Shown here one piece after another: positions 33,276 to 44,594 of a stretch of DNA of 64,000 nt; position 1 is the stretch's first letter; each line of letters begins with the position of its first letter. This DNA is from Nevskia soli DSM 19509 (GTDB lineage Bacteria; Pseudomonadota; Gammaproteobacteria; Nevskiales; Nevskiaceae): positions 212,148 to 276,147 of the forward strand of contig NZ_JONR01000006.1 of assembly GCF_000711955.1 (NCBI RefSeq), read 5' to 3'. Position numbers and translations under genes: made by a program. Below the pieces are notes generated by a model, which saw only the letters and a list, made by a program, of their open reading frames with translations, was not told where the DNA came from and ran no database searches.

Positions 33276-36200
33276 CTAACTTGCCAGGCGTACCGCTCTT
33301 TCGCGGGCTGACAGCAGCCGGCCCATGAGAGCACGCAGGGCCGCCGGTTTGATCGGCTTGGGCAGCAGGGTGAAGCCGCGCGCGGCGGCGGCTTCCCTGG
33401 CCTGCTGGGTGTGGTCTGCGGTAATGACCAGTACGGGAATTTCGCCGCCCCAGAGCCGGCGCAGTTCTTCGGCCAGTTCGATGCCGTTGACGCCGCCGTC
33501 GAGGTGGTAGTCCATCAGCAGCAATTCGGGCGCCTCGTGTTCGCGGGCGGCGAGCAGGGCCGAGTCGCGGTCGCGGGCGCCGATGACGCGGCAGCCCCAG
33601 TTGCCGAGCAGGGCTTCCATGCCGGCCAGCACGGCGGGCTCGTTGTCGACGCAGAGCACGGTGGCGCCGGTGACGCGGTCGCTGCTGCGGCGGATTTCCG
33701 GGCGGGGCGGCGGGGCGATGCGGGCCGCGTCGCCCAGCGGCACGGTGATGGCGAAGACGCTGCCGCGGCCGGGCCAGGAGCGCAGGTCGAGGCGATGGTC
33801 CAGACGCTGGGCGATGCGCTCGGCGATGGCGAGGCCGAGGCCGAGGCCGCGTTCGCCGCCGGCGTCCTGTGCCTCGAGGCGACGGAACTCCTCGAAGATT
33901 TCGCGCTGCTGGTCTTCGGGGATGCCGGGGCCGGTGTCCCACACTTCGATGCGCAGATGGTCACCGACCCGGCGACAGCCGAGCAGGATGCGGCCGTGGC
34001 GGGTGTAGCGCACGGCGTTGGAGAGGAAATTCTGCAGCACGCGGCGCAGCAGGCGCGGGTCGCTCAGGATCACGGCGCGGCTGGGGACGGCGCGCAGTTC
34101 CAGGCCACGGGTCTGCGCCAGGGCGCGGAATTCGGCGGCGAGCGGCTCCAGCAGGCGGGCGACTTCGAAGTGCTCGATGTGGGCTTCCTGGGCGCCGGCG
34201 TCGAGGCGGGAGATGTCGAGCAGGCTGGAGAGCAGGCTTTCGGCAGCGGCGAGGGAGTTCTCCACCTGGCCGATGAGGGCGGCGGTGGATTGCTGCAGGC
34301 CGTGGCGCTCCAGCGAGGAGACGAACAGGCGCGCGGCGTTGAGCGGCTGCACCAGGTCGTGCGAGGCGGCGGCGAGGAAGCGGGTCTTGGCCTCGTTGGC
34401 GCGCTCGGCGGCGAAGCCGGCCTCGGCCAGGGCGGCGTTGAGCGCGGTCAGCTCGCGGGTGCGTTCGGCCACGCGCGACTCCAGGGTTTCGTTGGCTTCG
34501 AGCAGTTCGCCTTGCGCGCGCTTGTAGGCGGTGACGTCGAAGTAGCTGGTGACGAAGCCGCCGCCGGGCATGGGATTGCCGCGCGTTTCGATGACGGTGC
34601 CGTTGGGCAGGGCGCGTTCGCGGGTGTAGGCGTGGCCGGCGCGCATGTGGGCCAGGCGCCGCGCGATCATCTCTTCCGTGTCGCCCTCGCCGCCGCCGAG
34701 CAGGCCACGGCTGCCGTTGTAGCGGAATACTTCCTCGATCGGGCGGCCCATGGTGATCAGGCCTTCGGGGTATTCCAGCAGCTCGACGTAGCGCTGGTTC
34801 CAGGCGACCAGGCGCAGCTCCTTGTCGACCACGGAGATGCCCTGCGGCAGGTGCTCCAGGGCGGCGCGCAGCAGTTCGCGGTTGAACTGGATAGCGTGGG
34901 AGGTTTCGTCGAGCAGGCGCACCACGTCTTCCGGCTGCATGTCGCGGCCGCGCAGGGTGGAGGCGAGGATCAGGCGGGCCGAGGCGGCGCCGAGGGCGCC
35001 GACCAGCAGGCGCTCGGTGTAGCGGGCCAGGTCAGGCTCGGCGCGCTCGTTGTGCACCAGCGGCGCGCCGCCGATGCGCTCGGCGTATTCGCGGAAGAAC
35101 TGCTGCACCCGCGCCGGCTCGAAGAAGCGCTCCAGCAGTTCCTGCAGGTCGCCGACGGTGGCGCTGCTGCGCGGCAGGGGGCGCTCGGGCAGCGATTCGT
35201 CCGGCCGGGCGCCGCCGAGGAAGCGCACCGCCTGGAGCCGCTCGTGCAGGCCGGGAGCGGTGAGCAGGGGAATGCCGATATAGCAGGCCAGGTTCACCGC
35301 AAGGCTCCACAGGGTGCCGTGGGTGAGCAGGTCGACGCCGTTGATGCCGAACAGGGCCTGCGGCCGCAGCCAGCCGATGCCGAAGGGGCCGTGGCTCAGC
35401 AGGGCGGATTCGCCGGCATAGGTGGCGAGCAGGGTCGGCAGCAGCAGGGTGTAGACCCAGACGGCGAAGCCGGCGCCGAGGCCGGCCAGGGTGCCGGCGT
35501 AGCTGCCGCGCCGCCACAGCACGCCGCCGACCAGGCCGGGTGCGAACAGCAGCACGGCGGAGAACGAAAGCAGGCCGATGTGGGCCAGGGTGCCGGGGCC
35601 GATGAACAGGCGATAGTAGATGTAGGCCAGCATCACGATCAGGATGATGGCGAGGCGGCGGATGGCCTTGAGCAGGCCGGACAGGTCGGGCCGCCGCGCC
35701 AGGCCCAGCGGCGACAGGCGCAGCAGCAGCGGCATCACCACCTCGTTGCAGAGCATGGTGGAGAGGGCGATGGTGGCGACGATGACCATGCTGGTGGCGG
35801 CGGAGAAGCCGCCGATGTAGGCCAGCAGGGCCAGGCCGCCGTGGCCGCCGGCCAGGGGCAGCGCCAGCACGAAGCTGTCGCCGATGACGTTGCCCTTGGG
35901 AAAGGCGTCGAGCCCGGCGGCGGCGATGGGCAGGACGAAGACGCTGATCAGGGCCAGGTAGGCGGGGAACAGCCAGCGCGCGGTGCGCAGGTCGGCCGGA
36001 GCCGTGCTTTCCACCACGGCGACGTGAAACTGCCGCGGCAGGCACAGGATGGCGGACATGGCCAGCACGGTCTGGGTGACGAAACCAAGCCGCCAGCCGC
36101 CGTCGCTGAGCGCCTCGCTGACCTGCGGCAGGGCCAGGGCGTGGCGGTAGGCCGGCCCGAAGCCATTGCTGATGCCGAAGGTGACGTAGAGGCCGACGGC

Positions 36201-36809
36201 GACGAAGGCGACCAGCTTGACCAGGGATTCGAAGGCGATGGCCAGCACCATGCCGTGGTGGTTTTCGCTGCTGACCACCTGGCGGGTGCCGAACAGGATG
36301 GCGAACAGGGCCAGCATGATGGCCATCAGCAGGGCGCTGTCCGGCAGGGCGCCGTCGGCCGCCGGCTGCGCCAGCACGGCGAAGCTGACGCTGACCGCCT
36401 TGAGCTGGAGGGCGATGTAGGGCAGCACGCCGATCAGGGCGACCAGGGCGACCAGCATGCCGAGCTGCTGGTGACGGCCGTAGCGGGCGCCGATGAAGTC
36501 GGCGATGGAGGTGATGTTGTGGCGCTTGCTGACCTCGACGATGCGCCCCACCAGCTTGTAGCCCAGGCCGAATACCAGGAGCGGACCAAGGTAGATGGGC
36601 AGGAAATCCCAGCCGCTTTCCACGGCGCGGCCGACCGCGCCGTAGAAGGTCCAGGAGGTGCAGTAGACGCCCAGGGTGAGGCTGTAGATCCAGGGCTTGC
36701 GCGCCGGGGCCTGGCCGCGGCTGACCCGCCGGTCGCCGTAATAGGCGATGGCGAACAGCAGCGCCACGTATGCCGCGGATACCAGGAACAGGGCCCAACC
36801 GTGCAGCAT
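33276..36809 (-). CDS. crbS: Hybrid sensor histidine kinase with sodium/solute symporter domain, CrbS-like
   Basis: A 1177-residue membrane sensor. Residues 1 to about 500 are a sodium:solute symporter (SSS) domain of about 13 helices (YSLTLGVYCTSWTFYGAVGR, TSIADFIGARYGRHQQLG). A PAS domain follows at about 650-760 (LPQGISVVDKELRLVAWNQR), then HisKA with His817 in AASHDLVQPLNAARLF, a HATPase domain (NFLSNAVRYTRHGR, DTGPGIPE, GLGLGLAIAERIA), and a C-terminal receiver with Asp1100 in LLMDYHLDGGVNG. This is the layout of CrbS/MxtR, which governs acetate use through CrbR/ErdR. The ATG at 36809 begins the first membrane helix; upstream frame is not homologous. It is divergent from the DUF485-actP unit. 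Confidence 0.9.
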   Translation of the reverse strand: MLHGWALFLVSAAYVALLFAIAYYGDRRVSRGQAPARKPWIYSLTLGVYCTSWTFYGAVGRAVESGWDFLPIYLGPLLVFGLGYKLVGRIVEVSKRHNITSIADFIGARYGRHQQLGMLVALVALIGVLPYIALQLKAVSVSFAVLAQPAADGALPDSALLMAIMLALFAILFGTRQVVSSENHHGMVLAIAFESLVKLVAFVAVGLYVTFGISNGFGPAYRHALALPQVSEALSDGGWRLGFVTQTVLAMSAILCLPRQFHVAVVESTAPADLRTARWLFPAYLALISVFVLPIAAAGLDAFPKGNVIGDSFVLALPLAGGHGGLALLAYIGGFSAATSMVIVATIALSTMLCNEVVMPLLLRLSPLGLARRPDLSGLLKAIRRLAIILIVMLAYIYYRLFIGPGTLAHIGLLSFSAVLLFAPGLVGGVLWRRGSYAGTLAGLGAGFAVWVYTLLLPTLLATYAGESALLSHGPFGIGWLRPQALFGINGVDLLTHGTLWSLAVNLACYIGIPLLTAPGLHERLQAVRFLGGARPDESLPERPLPRSSATVGDLQELLERFFEPARVQQFFREYAERIGGAPLVHNERAEPDLARYTERLLVGALGAASARLILASTLRGRDMQPEDVVRLLDETSHAIQFNRELLRAALEHLPQGISVVDKELRLVAWNQRYVELLEYPEGLITMGRPIEEVFRYNGSRGLLGGGEGDTEEMIARRLAHMRAGHAYTRERALPNGTVIETRGNPMPGGGFVTSYFDVTAYKRAQGELLEANETLESRVAERTRELTALNAALAEAGFAAERANEAKTRFLAAASHDLVQPLNAARLFVSSLERHGLQQSTAALIGQVENSLAAAESLLSSLLDISRLDAGAQEAHIEHFEVARLLEPLAAEFRALAQTRGLELRAVPSRAVILSDPRLLRRVLQNFLSNAVRYTRHGRILLGCRRVGDHLRIEVWDTGPGIPEDQQREIFEEFRRLEAQDAGGERGLGLGLAIAERIAQRLDHRLDLRSWPGRGSVFAITVPLGDAARIAPPPRPEIRRSSDRVTGATVLCVDNEPAVLAGMEALLGNWGCRVIGARDRDSALLAAREHEAPELLLMDYHLDGGVNGIELAEELRRLWGGEIPVLVITADHTQQAREAAAARGFTLLPKPIKPAALRALMGRLLSARERAVRLAS

Positions 36810-37043
36810 CGACGCAGCCTCGCCAGCCGGGATCGCCCCGGAAGGCCATAAGAGTAGAACAAAGCGGGCTGCGGCCCCAGTAGCGGGATCGGGCTGATGG
36901 CCGGTCTCAGACCAAAGTCGTGTTTCATGTGACAGCCCCGGGTGGGTAGAGTCCATGCCGAGGGAGGCCGTTGCCGGCGGGTTCGGCTGGGCCACATGAA
37001 AAAGATAAATCGGCGGCCTCGGGCCGCCTTCCGGAGGCAGGCC

Positions 37044-37349
37044 ATGGTCGACGATGTGACACAGAGGGTATTGCGGGATCCCGCATTCAAGGAGCTGGAG
37101 CAGAAGCGCAACAAGCTGGGCTGGACCTTGAGCGCCATTACTTTGGTTATCTACTACGGTTTCATTCTCGTCGTGGCCTTTTCCCCGAGCACCCTGGCGA
37201 CGCCGCTGGGCGGCATGACCATGACGCTGGGCCTGCCGGTCGGCGTGGGCATCATTCTCGCCTCGATCCTGATGACCGGCATCTATGTGCGGCGCGCCAA
37301 CTCGGTGTTCGACGCCCTGGTCGCGAAGATCAAGGAGAACGCCAAGTGA
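37044..37349 (+). CDS. DUF485 membrane protein partner of ActP (YjcH-like)
   Basis: A 101-residue protein of the DUF485 family (E. coli YjcH), with two membrane helices at about residues 25-47 and 59-82. It starts DDVTQRVLRDPAFKELEQKR, typical of the family, and the turn between the helices is STLATPLGGMTMTLGLP. CCGGAGG lies 7 bases before the ATG. Its stop overlaps the actP start by 2 bases (GTGA), so the two are co-translated; it is thought to help ActP but its exact role is not known. Confidence 0.92.
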   Translation: MVDDVTQRVLRDPAFKELEQKRNKLGWTLSAITLVIYYGFILVVAFSPSTLATPLGGMTMTLGLPVGVGIILASILMTGIYVRRANSVFDALVAKIKENAK

Positions 37350-39019
37350 GCCGCATCCGCACTGCGCTGATCGCATTGTTCGGCCTGTTGGCTGGCCTGA
37401 TCGCTCCCGCGGCACTTGCGGCCGGCGCGATCGAGGGCGAGTTGCAGAAACGCCCGGTGAATGTCACCGCCATCGCCATGTTCGTCGGCTTCGTGGCGCT
37501 GACGCTGGGCATCACCTACTGGGCGGCGCGGCGCACCAGTTCGCGCCACACCTTCTACGCCGCCGGCGGCAACATCACCGGCCTGCAGAACGGCCTGGCC
37601 ATCGCCGGCGATTACATGTCGGCGGCCTCGTTCCTGGGCATCTCGGCCCTGGTCTACGGCTCGGGCTTCGACGGCCTGCTCTACTCGATCGGCTTCCTGG
37701 TGGGCTGGCCGATCATCATGTTCCTGATCGCCGAGCGCCTGCGCAACCTGGGGCGCTACACCTTCGCCGACGTGGTTTCATTCCGCCTCGGGCAGAAGCC
37801 GATCCGCATCCTCGCCGCCTGCGGCACGCTGGTGACGGTGGCGTTCTACCTGATCGCGCAGATGGTCGGCGCGGGACAGCTGATCAAGCTGCTGTTCGGC
37901 CTGGACTACGCCAACGCGGTGATCATCGTCGGCGTGCTGATGATGATCTACGTCACCTTCGGCGGCATGCTGGCCACCACCTGGGTGCAGATCATCAAGG
38001 CGGTGCTGTTGCTGCTCGGCGCCAGCTTCATGGCGCTGATGGTGCTGGTGCAGTTCGGCTTCAACGTCGACGCGCTGTTCGCCAAGGCGGTGGAAGTCAG
38101 CCCCAAGCACGGGGCGATCATGGGACCGGGCGGCTTCGTCAAGGATCCGGTGTCGGCGATTTCCCTGGGCGTGGCGCTGATGTTCGGCACCGCCGGCCTG
38201 CCGCACATCCTGATGCGCTTCTTCACGGTGAAGGACGCCAAGGAAGCGCGCAAGTCGGTGTTCTACGCCACCAGCTTCATCGGCTACTTCTACATCCTGA
38301 CCTTCATCATCGGCTTCGGCGCCATCGTGCTGGTCGGCACCGATCCGCAGTACCTCGATCCGAAGGGCGGCCTGCTCGGCGGCGCTAACATGGCGGCCAT
38401 CCACCTGGCGCACGCGGTGGGCGGCAACCTGACGCTGGGCTTCATCTCGGCGGTGGCTTTCGCCACCATCCTGGCGGTGGTCTCCGGCCTGACCCTGGCG
38501 GGCGCCACGGCGGTGTCGCATGACCTCTACGCCAGCGTGTTCCGTAAAGGCGCGGCCAACGACAAGCAGGAGGTGCGGGTGTCGCGCATCGCCACGGTCT
38601 GCCTGGCCGTCGTCGCCATCTTCCTGGGCATCGTGTTCGAGAAGCAGAACGTGGCCTTCATGGTCGGCCTGGCCTTCGCGGTGGCGGCCAGCGCCAACTT
38701 CCCGGTGCTGATCCTGTCCATGTTCTGGAAGGGCCTGACCACCCGCGGCGCCACCATCGGCGGCTTCCTCGGCCTGATCACGGCAGTGACGCTGACGGTG
38801 CTGGGCCCGGCGGTGTGGGTCAAGACCTTCGGCCATGCCGCGGCGATCTTCCCTTACGACACCCCCGCGATCTTCTCGATGCCGCTGGCCTTCATCGGCT
38901 GCTGGCTGTTCTCGATCACCGACAAGAGCGCGGCGGCGGGACGCGAAGCGGACCTGTTCCTCGCCCAGTTCGTGCGCTCGCAGACCGGTATCGGCGCGTC
39001 GGACGGCGCATCGCACTGA
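37346..39019 (+). CDS. actP: Cation/acetate symporter
   Basis: A 557-residue acetate permease of the sodium:solute symporter family. It begins with a signal-like segment (residues 1-27, ending APAALAAG) followed by 13 helices. Segments such as TFYAAGGNITGLQNGLAIAG, DYMSAASFLGISAL, ADVVSFRLGQKPIRILAA and GTAGLPHILMRFFTVKDAKEA are family hallmarks. The GTG start at 37346 overlaps the DUF485 stop and has AAGGAG 7 bases upstream. It brings in acetate (and short monocarboxylates), feeding the Acs enzyme encoded next. A strong terminator follows. Confidence 0.95.
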   Translation: MSRIRTALIALFGLLAGLIAPAALAAGAIEGELQKRPVNVTAIAMFVGFVALTLGITYWAARRTSSRHTFYAAGGNITGLQNGLAIAGDYMSAASFLGISALVYGSGFDGLLYSIGFLVGWPIIMFLIAERLRNLGRYTFADVVSFRLGQKPIRILAACGTLVTVAFYLIAQMVGAGQLIKLLFGLDYANAVIIVGVLMMIYVTFGGMLATTWVQIIKAVLLLLGASFMALMVLVQFGFNVDALFAKAVEVSPKHGAIMGPGGFVKDPVSAISLGVALMFGTAGLPHILMRFFTVKDAKEARKSVFYATSFIGYFYILTFIIGFGAIVLVGTDPQYLDPKGGLLGGANMAAIHLAHAVGGNLTLGFISAVAFATILAVVSGLTLAGATAVSHDLYASVFRKGAANDKQEVRVSRIATVCLAVVAIFLGIVFEKQNVAFMVGLAFAVAASANFPVLILSMFWKGLTTRGATIGGFLGLITAVTLTVLGPAVWVKTFGHAAAIFPYDTPAIFSMPLAFIGCWLFSITDKSAAAGREADLFLAQFVRSQTGIGASDGASH

Positions 39020-39060
39020 GGCGCCTGTTCCTGATTCCGAGCAATTACTTCATGCCCTGT

Positions 39061-39086
39061 GCCCCGGCTCACGCCGGGGCTTTTTT
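39061..39086 (+). terminator. Rho-independent terminator after actP
   Basis: GCCCCGGC, loop TCAC, GCCGGGGC, then TTTTTT. It separates actP from acs, which therefore needs its own promoter. Confidence 0.95.
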
Positions 39087-39096
39087 ATGAGTTTCT

Positions 39097-39168
39097 GCTT
39101 GTTTCAACAGTCCGGTCATGGACGACCGGTTCCTGGACGGGATGTCCACCGTGTCATGTCCACCATGT
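39097..39168. repeat. Family H palindrome, copy 2, in the acs upstream region
   Basis: GCTTGTTTCAACAG, then hairpin CCGGTCATGGACGACCGG, then TGGACGGGATGTCC. It ends with two direct ATGTCCACCRTGT copies starting at 39142 and 39156, 14 bases apart. These could bind a regulator such as CrbR, but the first is partly part of the repeat family itself. Confidence 0.65.
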
Positions 39169-39250
39169 ATCATCGAAGACTGCGTCTACAACAAGAATTC
39201 CGTAACAGCCCGCCGCACCTCGGGCGGGCCCGTGCACTGAGGACAACAGC

Positions 39251-41215
<1,965 letters not shown>

Positions 41216-41218
41216 AAC

Positions 41219-41302
41219 CGTAGGGCGGGTCTGCGACCCGCCGTTTACCGGGCGACAGGCCGAGCGGCATGCGCGACAGGCGGGTCGCAGACCCGCCCTA
41301 CG
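41219..41302. repeat. Family B palindrome, copy 5 (left of RAYT)
   Basis: GTAGGGCGGGTCTGCGACCCGCCG and its complement enclose the asymmetric spacer TTTACCGGGCGACAGGCCGA. It has the same orientation as copy 6, so the two are direct repeats about 710 bases apart with the transposase between. Confidence 0.92.
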
Positions 41303-41317
41303 GCGTTGTGTGGAGCT

Positions 41318-41845
41318 TCACTCTTTGTCCATTTGCCGCGTCATTTCGTCCGCGGCCCAATCCTGCGGATAAACGCCCTCGGCCACGAATCGGTGGAAGC
41401 TGGAATGCGGCCATGCGTCGACTCGCTGCGCATGACCGTGCTTCACCGGGCTGTAGTGGATGTAATCGACATGTGCGGCATAGTCCGCTTCATCGCGGAT
41501 TACATGTTCCCAGAAGCGCCTCTGCCAGACGCCGCGCTCGGCTTTTGCCTGTCGGCGTGCACTGAGCCGCTCACCAGACGGGATTCCTTTTGCGAAAAGC
41601 CCCTTGATCCGTCGCCAGCGCGTCGAAAAATCCGCATCCTCCGGCGGCAACGTCCAGATGCAATGCAGGTGGTCAGGCAGAACGACGATGGCATCCATTC
41701 TGAATGGATGCACCTGCTGCACTTGCCGGAAAGATTCTCGCAACAGATCGATGTGCCCGACCAGCAAGCGTCGGTCACGCTCCAATAGCGCGACGGTGAA
41801 GAAAAAAGTGCTGCCAGGCAGGTAGGCGCGCGTATAGCGGGGCAT
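41318..41845 (-). CDS. REP-associated tyrosine transposase (RAYT)
   Basis: A 175-residue HUH-type transposase of the RAYT (TnpA-REP) group, which nicks and joins REP palindromes as single strands. The metal-binding HUH is PDHLHCIW (His59, His61) and the catalytic Tyr is in YIHYSPVKHG (Tyr128 or Tyr131). The N-terminus PRYTRAYLPGSTFFFTVALL is standard. I start at the ATG at 41845; the frame to 41887 lacks homology. The gene is flanked by direct copies of a REP-like palindrome at 41219-41302 and 41927-42008, as expected for a RAYT and its substrates. Confidence 0.93.
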   Translation of the reverse strand: MPRYTRAYLPGSTFFFTVALLERDRRLLVGHIDLLRESFRQVQQVHPFRMDAIVVLPDHLHCIWTLPPEDADFSTRWRRIKGLFAKGIPSGERLSARRQAKAERGVWQRRFWEHVIRDEADYAAHVDYIHYSPVKHGHAQRVDAWPHSSFHRFVAEGVYPQDWAADEMTRQMDKE

Positions 41846-41926
41846 GCGCAAAGTATGCCGCGATCCGGAACAGGAGCGCGATACCACGGTCAGCCGTTAC
41901 ACGAACAGCTTCGCGGGGCAGATAGT

Positions 41927-42008
41927 GTAGGGCGGGTCCGTGACCCGCCGTTTACCGGGCAACAGGCCGAGCGGCGTGCGCGACAGGCGGGTCGCGGACC
42001 CGCCCTAC
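41927..42008. repeat. Family B palindrome, copy 6 (right of RAYT)
   Basis: GTAGGGCGGGTCCGTGACCCGCCG and its complement with spacer TTTACCGGGCAACAGGCCGA. It differs from copy 5 at only a few positions, mostly paired changes within the stem. Confidence 0.92.
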
Positions 42009-42015
42009 GGTTTGG

Positions 42016-42999
42016 CTACGGCTTTGCGGGCCGCCCTTTCTTTGAATTCGCGAGAGCGAAAGTAGCCATGCCGAGTAGCGACGGATTGGGCCGCGTGATG
42101 GTGGCGCTGGGAATGGCGGCCAGGTAATCGCGGTAGCGGCCCTTGGCCTCGAAGCCTTCGCGGAAGCGCGCGATATCGAAATGAGCGCCCCAGCCGGGGA
42201 CGATGCCGCCGGCCAGATAGACGCCGCCGGTGGCGCCGAAGGCCAGGGCGAGGTCGCCGGCGTAGCGGCCGAGGAAGGTGGTGAACAGGGCCACCGCGGT
42301 GCGGGCGATGGCGTTGCCGGCGAGCCATTGCTGCCACACCTCGGCGGCTTCGTTGCAGGCCGGCGCGAGGCCCGCTTCGACGCAGAGGATGCGATGCAGG
42401 CGCAGCAGGCCGGGACCGGACAGCAGGTCTTCGGCGGAGACGAATCCTTCCTGGTCGGCCAGGCGCGCCAGCAGCGCTGCCTCGCGCGCATTGCCGGTGG
42501 CGAGGCGGGCATGGCCGCCCTCGCCCGCCATCACCACGCCGCCGGCCGTGGGCAGCCAGGCGGCGACGCCGAGGCCAGTGCCGGGGCCGAGCACCAAGCG
42601 GGTGCCGGCGCCGAAACTGCCGCTGCCGTGCAATTGCAGGTCGGCCGGCCGCAGCGCCGGCAGGGCATGGGCCACGGCTTCGAAATCGTTGAGCAGCTCG
42701 GCGCGGCGGGTGCCGCAGGCGGCGGCCAGCATCGACGTATCCAGCTCGCCGGGACGGTTGGTGAAGCGGATGCGGCGGCGGCCGTCTTCGCCCCGCTCGA
42801 GCGGGCCGGCGACGCAGGCCAGACAGGCGCGCAAGGCCGGCTTGCCCTGCGCCAGGTAGTACTGGCGCAGCCAGGTGGCCGGCGCCACTTCGGCGGGCAA
42901 GACCTGCGCCTGCAAACGCTCCAGTACGATGCCGCCGGTTTCCTGCCAGGCCAGCGCGGCGCGGGCGTGGGTACCGCCGAAATCGGCGACCAGGATCAT
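42016..42999 (-). CDS. glk: Glucokinase
   Basis: A 327-residue glucokinase of the Glk (non-ROK) type. The ATP-phosphate motif DFGGTHARAALA is at the N-terminus and the glucose-binding region ELLNDFEAVAHALPAL has the catalytic Asp. GPGTGLGVA and GEGGHA follow. It phosphorylates glucose to glucose 6-phosphate, one substrate for OtsA. Its ATG overlaps the otsA stop as ATGA, so it is the last gene of the otsB-otsA-glk run. Confidence 0.93.
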   Translation of the reverse strand: MILVADFGGTHARAALAWQETGGIVLERLQAQVLPAEVAPATWLRQYYLAQGKPALRACLACVAGPLERGEDGRRRIRFTNRPGELDTSMLAAACGTRRAELLNDFEAVAHALPALRPADLQLHGSGSFGAGTRLVLGPGTGLGVAAWLPTAGGVVMAGEGGHARLATGNAREAALLARLADQEGFVSAEDLLSGPGLLRLHRILCVEAGLAPACNEAAEVWQQWLAGNAIARTAVALFTTFLGRYAGDLALAFGATGGVYLAGGIVPGWGAHFDIARFREGFEAKGRYRDYLAAIPSATITRPNPSLLGMATFALANSKKGRPAKP

Positions 43000-44378
43000 G
43001 CGGCCCGCTTCATCGATGCCGTATGCAGCTCGGCGACGAAGCGCTCGCGCCAGTTGGCGATATCTTCCTTGATCAGGCCGGCCATCAGTTCGGCGTGACG
43101 GTTGCGGCGTTCTTCCAGGTCCATGTAGCGGGCGGTCTGCATCGCTTCGGCAACGCCGACGGTATCATAGGGATTGACGATCAGCGCGGCCGGCATCTGC
43201 TTCGCCGCGCCGGCGAAGCGCGACAGCACCAGCACGCCGGGATCCTCCGGATCCTGGGCAGCGACGTATTCCTTGGCGATGAGGTTCATGCCGTCGCGCA
43301 GGGGCGTGACCAGGCCGATCTTGCTGGCGCGGTAGAGGCCGGCCAGGGCGCGGCGCGACAGGGTGCGGTTGATGTAGCGCAGCGGCGTCCAGTCGACCTC
43401 GGAGTAGCGGCCGTTGATCTGCGAGGCCATCAGTTCCAGCTTGTGCTTGATGTCGGCATAGGCCTGCACGCCCTCGCGCGTGGGCGGGGCGATCTGCAGG
43501 TATTCGACGCGGCCGTGCGAATCGGGGTAGTCGGTCAGCAGGCGCTCGAACGCGGCGAAGCGCTCGGGCAGGCCCTTGGTGTAATCCATGCGGTCGACGC
43601 CGATGATCTGGGTGCGGCCGCGCAGGGCGTTCTTGGCGCGCATCCACTGGCGCTGGCCGTCCTCGGTGTAGACGAAGTCGGCGTAGTCGCGCGCGTCGAT
43701 GCCGATGGGGAAGGCGGCGGCGCGCACGCTGCGGCCGTAGGCGTGCAGCACGTCGCCGCGCAGCTCGGTGCCGGGGATTTCGTTCAATGCATAGTCGAAG
43801 AAGCGCTCGCAATCCCGTTCGGTCTGGAAGCCGATGAGGTCGTAGGCGAACAAAGACTGGATCAGCTTCTCGTGATGCGGCAGGGTCAGCAGCACCTCGC
43901 GCGAGGGAAACGGGATGTGCAGGAAGAAGCCCATGGCCTGGGTGCAGCCCATGTCGCGCAGCGACTGGCCGAACGGGATCAGGTGATAGTCGTGCACCCA
44001 GACGCGGTCGGTTTCCTGCAGCAGCGGCTGCAAGGCACGGGCGAAGCGCACGTTGACACGGTGGTAGCCGTCATAGAACTGCCGGTCGTAGGCGGTGAGG
44101 TCGATGCGGTAATGGAACAGCGGCCACAGGCAGCGGTTGGCGAAGCCGTTGTAGTAGTCCTCGTGCTCCGCCGGAGTGAGGTCGACCGTGGCGAGATTGA
44201 AGCCGCCGCCGCGTTCGCTGGTGGTGGCGCCCTCGCCTTCGGCAAGGCGGCCGCTCCAGCCGAACCACAGTCCGCGCGACTGGCGCAGGGCTTCGACCAG
44301 CGCCACCGCAAGGCCACCGGCGCGCGCCGCGCCGCGAATCGGCCCGACGCGATTGGAAACGGCGACGATGCGGCTCAT
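42996..44378 (-). CDS. otsA: Trehalose-6-phosphate synthase
   Basis: A 460-residue GT20 enzyme that joins UDP-glucose and glucose 6-phosphate to trehalose 6-phosphate. It begins RIVAVSNRVGP, contains FGWSGRL-like WFGWSGRLAEG, VHDYHLIPFGQSLR and RMDYTKGLPERFAAFE, the last two with substrate-binding Asp/Arg. GLVTPLRDGMNLIAKEYVAAQ carries the nucleotide-sugar site. Start at 44378 follows GGGAGG by 4 bases. It sits 216 bases downstream of otsB in the same direction; I see no other gene in that gap. The pair makes trehalose as an osmoprotectant. Confidence 0.95.
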   Translation of the reverse strand: MSRIVAVSNRVGPIRGAARAGGLAVALVEALRQSRGLWFGWSGRLAEGEGATTSERGGGFNLATVDLTPAEHEDYYNGFANRCLWPLFHYRIDLTAYDRQFYDGYHRVNVRFARALQPLLQETDRVWVHDYHLIPFGQSLRDMGCTQAMGFFLHIPFPSREVLLTLPHHEKLIQSLFAYDLIGFQTERDCERFFDYALNEIPGTELRGDVLHAYGRSVRAAAFPIGIDARDYADFVYTEDGQRQWMRAKNALRGRTQIIGVDRMDYTKGLPERFAAFERLLTDYPDSHGRVEYLQIAPPTREGVQAYADIKHKLELMASQINGRYSEVDWTPLRYINRTLSRRALAGLYRASKIGLVTPLRDGMNLIAKEYVAAQDPEDPGVLVLSRFAGAAKQMPAALIVNPYDTVGVAEAMQTARYMDLEERRNRHAELMAGLIKEDIANWRERFVAELHTASMKRAA

Positions 44379-44594
44379 GCGGCCTCCCTGCAATGCCATT
44401 CGGGAAGCTGAAAAATATTGGAGTGGGACGCGGCCGCATCGGGCGGCGGCATCCGGTAATAGCGACCGCTTGTACGCGGGTCCTGCGCTGATGCTGCGGA
44501 AAACATTCCTTTGCTCCGTAATATCGTCCCTGACAACTGCCGGCCTTTCCGATCCGGACCATTCAAGCGGCCACGTCCTTTCCATGGACGCGCT

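Noticed and set aside
33411..36851. 1146-residue frame on the plus strand opposite crbS
   Set aside because: Composition is Ala/Gly/Gln/Asp-rich without any domain, whereas the minus strand encodes a full SSS-PAS-kinase-receiver protein.
39142..39168. Direct ATGTCCACC repeats as a proven CrbR site for acs
   Set aside because: The first copy overlaps the tail of a dispersed repeat family also found away from acs, so it cannot be claimed as a regulator site without comparison.
44379..44594. Possible extra gene in the otsB-otsA gap
   Set aside because: Only the in-frame extension of otsA is open, and it lacks similarity to the family; no start site or motif was found.
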